A DNA stretch of 8,905 nucleotides from Paracoccaceae bacterium (lineage in GTDB: Bacteria > Pseudomonadota > Alphaproteobacteria > Rhodobacterales > Rhodobacteraceae): positions 23,341 to 32,245 of the forward strand of contig DQCI01000066.1 in NCBI GenBank assembly GCA_003545125.1. The letters run 5' to 3'. Under the pieces are notes generated by a model, which was not told the DNA's origin, did not search any database, and was given only the letters and a program-made list of their open reading frames with translations. This document shows, piece by piece, positions 1 to 7,516 of the stretch. Positions within the stretch are counted from its first letter, which is position 1, and every line of letters starts with the position of its first letter. Position numbers and translations under genes: made by a program.

Positions 1-5
1 TGGTC

Positions 6-36
6 CCCGGTCCTGGTCTCCGTCCCGGTCCTGGTC
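6..36. repeat. Short GC-rich tandem repeat, 18-bp period
   Basis: The 13-mer CCCGGTCCTGGTC occurs at 6-18 and again at 24-36, a period of 18 bp, and GGTCC/GGTCT variants continue on both sides up to the window edge. It lies just past the stop codon of the minus-strand membrane protein gene. Because the period is a multiple of three, it could encode an Asp/Gln/Arg/Gly-rich repeat on the minus strand, but the window edge hides any such gene. It may equally be non-coding. Confidence 0.55.
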
Positions 37-49
37 CCCGGCGGCAGCT

Positions 50-1006
50 TCAAGGGGCGCGGCGCTGGTTGGTCGGATGCGCCGGTGCCGTGGGCGCGTC
101 GCGCGCCGCGTCGGTGTCCCAGCCGGTGGGGGGCCTCGCCCCGGCAGGGTCTGCGCCGGGCGCCTTGGAGCCTGCGTCTTCGATCCGGGCGCGCCGCTCG
201 ATGATTGCCAGCCGCCGGTCGAGCAACCGACCGGGTGTGTCGTCGAGCCAGGCGAGGATGGCGCGCCCGAGCGGCATTTCGGGGAACTCGTGAGCAAAGA
301 GCACAAGACGCCTTGGCCCCAGCTCGATCAGAAAGATCTCGCTCACCCCCGTTGCGCCCATCACACCGCGCCCGTCTCCTTCGCAGGCGCGCAGCCGGAT
401 ATGAAACGGGGCCTCGACTTCGAGGATCTGCAGATGGGTCTCGCGCGGCGGTTCCGGCGCGGCCTGGGTGACCAGCCGGACGCGGCCGAGGCACAGGCTC
501 ATGTCTTCGATCGCCACCAGATCGGGATCGCCGTAGCGCGCGGCCTGCGCGGGTGTGGGCACGAGCCCGTACCACAGCCGGGAGATGTCGACCCGCGACC
601 CGGCGCGTGCCTTGAACCGGCGGTTGTGCAGGCGCGGCTGGGGCAGCACGACAAGGGCGCGGCGCATGCCCAGGACAAGGGCGAAAAGGCCGACCCCGCA
701 GCCGAGCGCGAGCGGCGTGTCGCCAGCAGGCCCGGCGAGATCCAGGGCGCTGCCGGGAAGGGCCCGGACGAGCCCGGCGAAAGCGAGCCCCGCCAGAGCC
801 ACAGCCTCGCAACAGCCGCGAAGGCCCGGGGTGAGGACGGCGACGACCCCGAAAAGCCACCCCAGACCAAGCGCGAGCGCGGCGGCGGGCAGGGGCTGGG
901 CAACCGGGGCGGGACCGGCGAGCCGCAACGCCGCGAACAGCAGGATGGCAACCAGGGCGATGCGGCGGCGTTCGCGCAAGAGCTTGCGCATCAGGCGGAT
1001 CGGCAT
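50..1006 (-). CDS. Uncharacterised four-helix inner-membrane protein
   Basis: This gene encodes a 318-residue protein that I do not recognise as a named family. The basic N-terminus (MRKLLRERRR) is followed by four hydrophobic segments at about residues 16-34, 40-60, 64-82 and 97-121, so the N-terminal third probably sits in the inner membrane. From about residue 128 the protein is soluble, with mixed beta/alpha character and conserved-looking stretches such as SRVDISRLWYGLVP (137-150) and EIFLIELGPRRLVLFAHEFP (223-242). The last 45 residues are Ala/Pro/Arg-rich and probably disordered. I chose the ATG at 1006; a second ATG at 991 (residue 6) is as good, and neither has a clear Shine-Dalgarno sequence. 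A -10-like TATGAT (minus strand, 1071-1066) lies upstream without an obvious -35. It is divergent from lon. The long plus-strand frame over the same bases is an antisense shadow of this GC-rich gene. Function unknown. Confidence 0.75.
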   Translation of the reverse strand: MPIRLMRKLLRERRRIALVAILLFAALRLAGPAPVAQPLPAAALALGLGWLFGVVAVLTPGLRGCCEAVALAGLAFAGLVRALPGSALDLAGPAGDTPLALGCGVGLFALVLGMRRALVVLPQPRLHNRRFKARAGSRVDISRLWYGLVPTPAQAARYGDPDLVAIEDMSLCLGRVRLVTQAAPEPPRETHLQILEVEAPFHIRLRACEGDGRGVMGATGVSEIFLIELGPRRLVLFAHEFPEMPLGRAILAWLDDTPGRLLDRRLAIIERRARIEDAGSKAPGADPAGARPPTGWDTDAARDAPTAPAHPTNQRRAP

Positions 1007-1198
1007 GGGTCTACGTCCAGTGAAGATGGCAGGCGGCGTCCCACATCGTGCAGGATCCCGCCCCGATCATAGCGCCAGGAGAGTTAAGGCCCGGTTGCCG
1101 GCGGGGCAGCTTTGCCCGCGCCCCGGCATCGGGACCTGTCCGGTGTCGCCCAAGACACCCGTTTGCCGGCCCACTGCCCCGCCACAACGCCCCGGCCC

Positions 1199-1227
1199 TT
1201 GCCGCCGGGCGCCGGGACGGGCACAAT
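1199..1227 (+). promoter_or_regulatory. Possible sigma70-type promoter upstream of lon
   Basis: TTGCCG at 1199-1204 and CACAAT at 1222-1227 are separated by 17 bp. The TTG core and the A-AAT positions of the -10 fit a housekeeping promoter only moderately. It would give lon a basal transcript with a leader of about 115 bases. This is a weak call made by pattern alone. Confidence 0.3.
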
Positions 1228-1245
1228 GGCGGCGAGAGCAGGCGG

Positions 1246-1273
1246 TTGAAACGGCGGGGGGCACACCCCACCT
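1246..1273 (+). promoter_or_regulatory. Candidate heat-shock (RpoH/sigma32) promoter of lon
   Basis: TTGAAA at 1246-1251 and CCCCACCT at 1266-1273 are separated by 14 bp. The enterobacterial sigma32 consensus is CTTGAAA, 11-16 bp, CCCCATNT, so the -10 differs at one specified position and the -35 core is complete. Transcription would start near 1280 and give a leader of about 70 bases. lon is a classical sigma32 target, so motif and gene agree. The match is by eye, and alphaproteobacterial RpoH sites can be looser than this. Confidence 0.5.
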
Positions 1274-1335
1274 TTACACCCGCGAACAGGAGGCAGGACG
1301 CGCAGCCGTTACGGGGCCGGTCTGCCTGCCATAAT

Positions 1336-1340
1336 AAGGA
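1336..1340 (+). promoter_or_regulatory. Ribosome binding site of lon
   Basis: AAGGA is followed by a run of seven A bases and then the ATG at 1348. Spacing is optimal, and the A-rich stretch should leave the start region unstructured. This site decides the lon start against the 100 in-frame codons that are open upstream. Confidence 0.8.
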
Positions 1341-1347
1341 AAAAAAA

Positions 1348-3753
<2,406 letters not shown>

Positions 3754-3755
3754 CG

Positions 3756-3774
3756 CCGGGGGGCGCGCCCCCGG
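3756..3774 (+). terminator. GC hairpin after lon, possible attenuator
   Basis: Immediately after the lon stop codon, GGGGG-CGCG-CCCCC (3759-3772) forms a perfect dyad. It can be extended by CC/GG across one bulged G. There is no T run after it, so it is not a canonical intrinsic terminator. It could slow RNA polymerase or protect the 3' end of the lon message while letting some transcription reach the HU gene. Confidence 0.35.
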
Positions 3775-3856
3775 GTGGGGACGTGCCGAGCGGCGCGTCC
3801 TCCTGAGCGCCTCACCTGGTCGACCGAGACCGCATGACAACGCGAGGGAACCGCGC

Positions 3857-4321
3857 ATGACGACACCGAAACCCCCAGTCGGGACCCCCGGCAACAAACA
3901 ACCGGTCGGCCGATCGCGCCCGGCGTCGGACCCGTTGTCGGAACTGCCGCCGATGCCCAAGACGAAATCCGCCGGGGCGAAGCCAGCGCGAACCAGCCCG
4001 GACAAGCCCTCGGACCGAGGCAAAACGCATCCAGGCGACGGCCCCCCGGTGGTGACCAAGAAAGAGCTCTTCACCCGGGTCAAGGCCCGGACCGGCCGCG
4101 TCAAGGGCCCGGAGGTGCGCGCGGTGATGGATGCGCTGCTCAACGAGGTCGGCGCAGCCCTTGTGGCCGGCGAAACCCTCAAGGTGCCCGCTCTCGGTAC
4201 GATGAAGGTGCAGCGGCGCAAGGCCCAGGCGGGGGCCGACGTCGTGGTGTGCAAATTGAACCGAAAAAAGCCCGGAACAAAGGCCAGAGACCCTCTTGCG
4301 AAGCCCGCGGAGGAAAGCTAA
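3857..4321 (+). CDS. Divergent HU-family DNA-binding protein with disordered N-terminal tail
   Basis: This gene encodes a 154-residue nucleoid-associated-type protein. Residues 1-65 are rich in Pro, Lys, Gly and Ser and should be disordered. The HU fold follows at about 66-138: [15 protein letters not shown] (66-80) fits helix 1, [20 protein letters not shown] (87-106) fits helix 2, and [16 protein letters not shown] (108-123) fits the HU strand motif that normally reads IPGFGTFxVRxRxA. The usual arm with GRNPxTGE, which holds the DNA-intercalating proline, is absent; [16 protein letters not shown] stands there instead. A basic tail ends the protein. The start is set by GAGG at 3844-3847, nine bases before ATG 3857; an ATG at 3834 is out of frame. 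The position after lon matches lon-hupB in enterobacteria, where HU is also a known Lon substrate. tRNA-Val(CAC) begins 14 bp after the stop, so the two may share a transcript. DNA binding without an intercalating arm is inferred, not shown. Confidence 0.85.
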   Translation: MTTPKPPVGTPGNKQPVGRSRPASDPLSELPPMPKTKSAGAKPARTSPDKPSDRGKTHPGDGPPVVTKKELFTRVKARTGRVKGPEVRAVMDALLNEVGAALVAGETLKVPALGTMKVQRRKAQAGADVVVCKLNRKKPGTKARDPLAKPAEES

Positions 4322-4335
4322 AAGCCGCGCACGTC

Positions 4336-4410
4336 GGGTGATTAGCTCAGTGGTAGAGCGCTTCGTTCACATCGAAGATGTCGGGGGTTCAAATCCCTCA
4401 TCACCCACCA
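4336..4410 (+). tRNA. tRNA-Val, anticodon CAC
   Basis: The full cloverleaf can be folded. The acceptor GGGTGAT pairs with ATCACCC, the D stem is GCTC/GAGC, the anticodon stem is CTTCG/CGAAG with loop TTCACAT, and the T arm is GGGGG-TTCAAAT-CCCTC. Discriminator A and an encoded CCA end follow. The anticodon CAC reads GUG. The gene starts 14 bp after the HU stop codon and no promoter is evident between them, so it is probably co-transcribed with HU and processed. It differs from the second valine tRNA in this window at five positions, including one base missing from the D loop. Confidence 0.95.
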
Positions 4411-4412
4411 TT

Positions 4413-4450
4413 CCCTCCGGTGCCACCGGATGCCCTCCGGTGCCACCGGA
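4413..4450. repeat. Tandem 20-bp unit, each with a perfect hairpin
   Basis: The unit CCCTCCGGTGCCACCGGATG at 4413-4432 is repeated without change at 4433-4450, where the second copy lacks its last two bases. Each copy contains the 15-bp dyad TCCGGTG-C-CACCGGA (4416-4430 and 4436-4450), which folds as a 5-bp stem with a 5-base loop. The array starts two bases after the CCA end of tRNA-Val(CAC) and ends about 58 bp before the phosphatase gene. There is no T run, so a role in 3' processing or transcript stability fits better than intrinsic termination. Confidence 0.8.
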
Positions 4451-4508
4451 CTGACCCGGACCGAGCGGACGCGGACAACCCTGACCGGCGTCTGATGGAA
4501 CCCTGCCC

Positions 4509-5081
4509 ATGTATCCAGACCTGATCGTTATCCGTCACGGACAGACGGAATGGAACCTCGAGCGCCGTTGGCAGGGGCACGGGGATTCGCCCCTGACCGC
4601 GAAGGGCAGGGACCAGGCCCGCGCGATGGGGGCGGTGCTGGCGCGCGAAGCGATCGGCCCCGCGACCCATGCGGCCTACGCGAGCCCGCTTGGCCGGGCC
4701 CAGGCGACGGCGCGGCTCACGCTCGGCCCGGATTGGCCGGCCACACCCGACCCGCGCCTGCGCGAAATCGGGGTCGGCGGCTGGGAGGGGTGGCTCATGG
4801 ACGACGTCGCCGAGGCGTCGGGCCTGCCCGACGACAGCTCGCCCTACGCCTTCTACGAATTGGCGCCGGGGGGCGAGGGGTTCGCGGCGCTGCACGATCG
4901 GCTGCGCGGCTTTCTCGCCACCCTCAACGCGCCCAGCGTGCTGGTCACCCATGGCATCACATCGCGGATGATCCGCACGCTTGCGACGGGGCGCGATCTC
5001 GACCGGTTCGACGAGCTGCCGGGCGGGCAGGGGGTAGTATACCGGGTGCGCGACGGGGTGCACGAGACGCTGGCGCCCTGA
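4509..5081 (+). CDS. Histidine phosphatase family protein (phosphoglycerate mutase-like)
   Basis: This gene encodes a 190-residue enzyme of the histidine phosphatase superfamily, branch 1, expected in the cytoplasm. The RHG signature is at R9-H10-G11 (IRHGQTEWN); H10 is the residue that becomes phosphorylated. R63 (SPLGRAQATA) and H148 (VLVTHGITSR) complete the phosphate pocket, and E86 in LREIGVGGWEG is the likely proton donor. The length of about 190 residues suits small broad-specificity phosphatases; cofactor-dependent phosphoglycerate mutases are usually longer, near 230-250. The substrate cannot be read from sequence. The start at ATG 4509 places the RHG motif at the usual distance from the N-terminus; only a weak GGA at 4497-4499 precedes it. 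It stands alone between two valine tRNA genes and a hairpin array follows it. There is no sign of a functional link to translation beyond position. Confidence 0.9.
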   Translation: MYPDLIVIRHGQTEWNLERRWQGHGDSPLTAKGRDQARAMGAVLAREAIGPATHAAYASPLGRAQATARLTLGPDWPATPDPRLREIGVGGWEGWLMDDVAEASGLPDDSSPYAFYELAPGGEGFAALHDRLRGFLATLNAPSVLVTHGITSRMIRTLATGRDLDRFDELPGGQGVVYRVRDGVHETLAP

Positions 5082-5112
5082 CGGCCCGGACCCAGGTCTA
5101 TTGCCGATGCGC

Positions 5113-5137
5113 AGCGGTCGGGCCGGGTCCGCTTTTT
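5113..5137 (+). terminator. Possible intrinsic terminator after the phosphatase gene
   Basis: AGCGG (5113-5117) can pair with CCGCT (5129-5133) across an 11-base loop, and the stem runs straight into a T tract (5133-5137). The stem is short and the loop large, so it would be weak. It shares its right arm with the stronger inverted repeat at 5129-5149, so only one of the two can form at a time. Confidence 0.35.
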
Positions 5138-5194
5138 GAGAAAAAGCGGGTCGGAAAACGGACGTTTTCCGTGTCGAAATCCGTACGGATTTCG
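5129..5194. repeat. Array of three consecutive strong inverted repeats
   Basis: Three dyads lie back to back between the phosphatase gene and the tRNA-Val(TAC) promoter. The first is CCGCTTTTT-GAG-AAAAAGCGG (5129-5149, 9-bp arms). The second is CGGAAAACG-GA-CGTTTTCCG (5152-5171, 9-bp arms). The third is a perfect 20-bp palindrome with arms CGAAATCCGT and ACGGATTTCG (5175-5194). All arms pair perfectly. The layout resembles REP/BIME-type intergenic elements or a block against readthrough in both directions. Whether it recurs in the genome cannot be seen from one window. Confidence 0.85.
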
Positions 5195-5247
5195 CGCCCG
5201 CCTCAAGGGATACGCGCAAAGCACCGGGCCGCGAAAGCGCTCGGCCC

Positions 5248-5277
5248 TTGCATGCGCCCACCACTCGGGGCTATGAG
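5248..5277 (+). promoter_or_regulatory. Promoter of tRNA-Val(TAC)
   Basis: TTGCAT at 5248-5253 and TATGAG at 5272-5277 are 18 bp apart (17 bp if the -10 is read as CTATGA). The predicted start point at about 5284 is only a few bases before the tRNA at 5287, a typical arrangement for a tRNA with its own promoter. A GGGCCG/CGGCCC inverted repeat (5226-5231 and 5242-5247) ends right at the -35 element. Confidence 0.5.
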
Positions 5278-5286
5278 CACCGGCAC

Positions 5287-5361
<75 letters not shown>

Positions 5362-5362
<1 letters not shown>

Positions 5363-5379
5363 CCGCAGTCGCGGTTTTT
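5362..5379 (+). terminator. Intrinsic terminator of tRNA-Val(TAC)
   Basis: ACCGC (5362-5366), loop AGTC and GCGGT (5371-5375) form a 5-bp stem that leads into TTTTT (5375-5379). The stem overlaps the last A of the tRNA CCA end. This is the classical layout for ending a single-tRNA transcript, and it shows that the glycosyltransferase gene downstream is a separate unit. Confidence 0.7.
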
Positions 5380-5512
5380 CGTGATGCGACGACACGGGCC
5401 CAAGAAGATCCAGGGGAAAACTGCGACGGATGAACCCATTACGCGGCTATCGGATGCGTGCTACCCGACAGGTGGTTCCTTTCGTAACGGTGCTTCAAGG
5501 TGTTTGGCAGCA

Positions 5513-6778
5513 ATGCGGTTTCTTCCCGGTGATCTTGTCAATGGCGTGTCTCGCCGCCTGTCCAGCAGCGCCCTCGCGCCAGTGTGGTACCGGCTGAACG
5601 CACAGGCGTTTTCGATGTCGCAACCGCGCCGCCTGGTGCTGGCGTCCGATGCGCGCCATTACACTGCCCATCAGAAATTCGCACCGATCCTGCGCCACGC
5701 GCCGCTGCTTGCGCGCCGGTTCGGGATCGTGATCGAGACGATGAGCCTGGAAGATCTGTCTGCGGCCGGACCCGGGGCGCTCGATGGTGCGGCGGCGCTC
5801 GGGTTGATGCTGGATTTCGACGCATCCGCACATGACATCGGTGTGTTGCTTGAGGACGTGGTCGCGCCCATTCGCGCCCGCGGCGCGAAAATCATACTGT
5901 TCGACGGTGACGACGACCTTGGGGTGCTTTGGGGCGATGCGCTTGCGGCCGCCGACATCTGTGTGAAGAAACACGCCTATCGCGATCGCGCCGCCTACGG
6001 GCGCGAAACCATCGGGAAATCAAACCTGACGGACCACGTTGCGCGTACCTACGGCCAGTCTTTCAAGGGCGATATGATTCCGCGGTCGGGCGGTCTTCCC
6101 GCGGCGGACGCGGCGAAGATCCGGGTCGGCTGGAACATTGCGTTGGATGACAAGATCGCCGCGCTTTCGCGTCGCCTGCCGCGTCCCGACCATGACCGCA
6201 AAGACATCGACATCCTTTGCCGGGCCAGTGTCGCGGATGCGGTCTGGACCTTCCCGATGCGAGATGCGGCGGTGCGGCGGGCCGAGACCCTGGCGGATGA
6301 CTTCCGGGTCCACGCGCCGACCGACCGGGTGTCGCAGGCGGCCTACACCGGGGAACTCCAACGCAGCCGGATCTCGCTCAGCCCGTTCGGGTACGGCGAG
6401 ATCTGCTGGCGCGACTTCGAGAGCATCCTGGCAGGTGCGCTGCTGGTGAAGCCGTCGATGGAGCATGTCGAAACCGCGCCGGACCTGTTCGTGCCCGGGG
6501 AGACCTATGTGCCTGTGGCCTGGGATTATTCCGATCTGGCCGAGGTTGCCGCGCGGTATCTCGACGACGAGCCCCTGCGCCGGCGGATCGCCGAACAGGC
6601 CCGCGGAAGGCTCTTGGCGGCGCTGTCGGGTGAGTGGTTTGTCGAGAGGTTCGAAGAGACCGTCGTAAGGCCGCTGTTGCGGGCCGGGTCGGGCGTCAGC
6701 TCTGTGCTGCACCCGCCCGCGCCGGCCGCCAGCGGAGTTTCGACCCGTCGCGACTGCGCAGAACCATCAACACAATGA
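5513..6778 (+). CDS. Glycosyltransferase, GT-B type, with altered C-terminal end
   Basis: This gene encodes a 421-residue cytoplasmic glycosyltransferase. The region around residues 40-160 (RLVLASDARHYTAHQKFAPI onward) forms the N-terminal Rossmann-like half, with FDGDDD at 130-135 and VKKHAY at about 151-156. The C-terminal half carries SPFGYGEICWRDFE (290-303) and GALLVKPSMEH (308-318), the signature of the Glyco_trans_1_2 type donor-binding domain, in which the glutamates contact the sugar nucleotide. The donor and acceptor are unknown. The frame stays open upstream into the tRNA, but codons before 5513 are rich in rare triplets (CTA, TCA, AGG, ACA), so ATG 5513 or ATG 5615 is more likely; 5513 has a distant AAGG. 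Residues 395-421 are read antisense through a deacetylase gene remnant and probably are not native; the family domain ends near residue 388. It is convergent with the deacetylase. A role in cell-surface polysaccharide synthesis is likely. Confidence 0.82.
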   Translation: MRFLPGDLVNGVSRRLSSSALAPVWYRLNAQAFSMSQPRRLVLASDARHYTAHQKFAPILRHAPLLARRFGIVIETMSLEDLSAAGPGALDGAAALGLMLDFDASAHDIGVLLEDVVAPIRARGAKIILFDGDDDLGVLWGDALAAADICVKKHAYRDRAAYGRETIGKSNLTDHVARTYGQSFKGDMIPRSGGLPAADAAKIRVGWNIALDDKIAALSRRLPRPDHDRKDIDILCRASVADAVWTFPMRDAAVRRAETLADDFRVHAPTDRVSQAAYTGELQRSRISLSPFGYGEICWRDFESILAGALLVKPSMEHVETAPDLFVPGETYVPVAWDYSDLAEVAARYLDDEPLRRRIAEQARGRLLAALSGEWFVERFEETVVRPLLRAGSGVSSVLHPPAPAASGVSTRRDCAEPSTQ

Positions 6779-6794
6779 CAAACGCGAAGCCCTG
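6696..6794 (-). pseudogene. 3' remnant of a second polysaccharide deacetylase gene
   Basis: On the minus strand these bases encode QGFAFVIVLMVL, then RDGSKLRWR, ending at a stop codon. The intact deacetylase at 7517-8290 ends with RGFEFATVSMIL and RDWSKLRWR. The last 32 residues align without gaps with 16 identities, and both stop codons coincide. At DNA level I count 68 of 96 identical bases in an ungapped alignment of 6696-6791 with 7517-7612. The similarity stops abruptly near 6794; no catalytic motif and no start is found upstream. The minus frame stays open to 7187 but the rest looks non-coding. The remnant lies antisense to the last 27 codons of the glycosyltransferase gene. The most likely origin is a tandem duplication followed by deletion, or loss of a diverged neighbour paralogue. 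Confidence 0.75.
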
Positions 6795-7516
6795 GCGGTG
6801 AGCCCCTCGCGCGCTGCCCAGAGGGCCGGGTGGCCGGGTGGCCGGGCGCGTCGTCACGCCACGATTACCGCCTCCCGTTATTGAACGCTGCGCATTTTTC
6901 GTCGTCGCCGCCTTGAGGGACCGGTTCTGCCGGCCGGAGTGATACAGGCGTGTGCGCAGGCGTTCGTCGTGCCACAGCTCTGCGCCTGCGGTCGCCATGG
7001 CACGCCACACGATGACTGGAGGATCCGGACGGATGGGGACACTGAAAGGCCCTTTCCTCAACATCACGTCGAGGTCCCCAAACGAGCCTGATCGACAATC
7101 TACTCCTTGGCTCGCGCCGCTGCTTGCGGGAAGCACCGACCGGCCCGCTGCGTTTTTTCGTTGTTTTTCAGTGACGCGGCCCTGCAAGCACCAGCGCCCT
7201 GCCGGGAGCGCCCCCCGGCCACTGGTTTCGGAGCGGCGCCGACATCAGGAGACCGCCATCGGCGACCTTCGACACGTCCGGCAGGTTGCTGACCTTTGTT
7301 TCCGGCGCGGTTCCTTCAGTGGGAAATCGGAGGTGCTTCGGCTCCGCTGCAGACGTGCGCAATACCACCCGGTGCCCAAACGTCATGACCGCAATCGATC
7401 AACGTGAGATCAATGGACCGTCGGTGTTCTTCACAATGCAGGACCGCATTTCCAAACGGGTCACCCGGATTACCCGGATCACCCATCCACATGCCGCCTT
7501 GTGAACCCGTCCTGCT
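6779..7516. other. Gene-free, apparently decayed interval between convergent genes
   Basis: No frame on either strand in these 738 bp looks like a real gene; the open frames have mixed codon use and no recognisable domains. At the left edge is the end of the deacetylase remnant, followed by an 8-bp GGCCGGGT repeat, nearly three copies, at 6824-6846. At the right edge, a 9-bp imperfect repeat (TCACCCGGA, TTACCCGGA, TCACCCAT) fills 7461-7486, and CGGGT-C-ACCCG (7457-7467) could form a hairpin beyond the deacetylase stop. The minus-strand stretch 7007-6912 encodes AELWHDERLRTRL, which faintly recalls glycosyltransferase C-terminal helices but is too short to call. The base composition is a little lower in GC than the flanking genes. 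Confidence 0.5.

Noticed and set aside
77..1072. Long plus-strand open frame (331 codons)
   Set aside because: It is fully antisense to the membrane protein gene, has a low-complexity Arg/Gly/Pro/Glu composition with no domain, and arises from GC bias.
1288..1293. Consensus AGGAGG that might mark a leader peptide before lon
   Set aside because: No ATG, GTG or TTG lies at a usable distance, so no leader peptide can be proposed.
1048..1347. In-frame 100-codon N-terminal extension of Lon
   Set aside because: The extension is Arg/Pro-rich noise and covers the promoter; the family N-terminus and a good ribosome site begin at 1348.
6912..7007. Minus-strand glycosyltransferase C-terminal fragment (AELWHDERLRTRL)
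   Set aside because: The resemblance is to a generic amphipathic helix of GT4-like enzymes and is too short to separate from chance.
6696..7187. A 163-codon minus-strand gene
   Set aside because: Only the last 32 codons resemble a protein (the deacetylase tail); the rest has no domain, no ribosome site and non-coding character.
7479..7486. ATCACCCA as an attachment-site copy of the tRNA-Val 3' end
   Set aside because: Only eight bases match, it is part of a local 9-bp repeat, and there is no integrase or phage gene in the window.
6696..7516. A complete decayed second copy of the deacetylase, since the two stop codons are 821 bp apart
   Set aside because: At the expected offsets none of the catalytic motifs or the signal sequence can be recognised; only the last 96 bases match.
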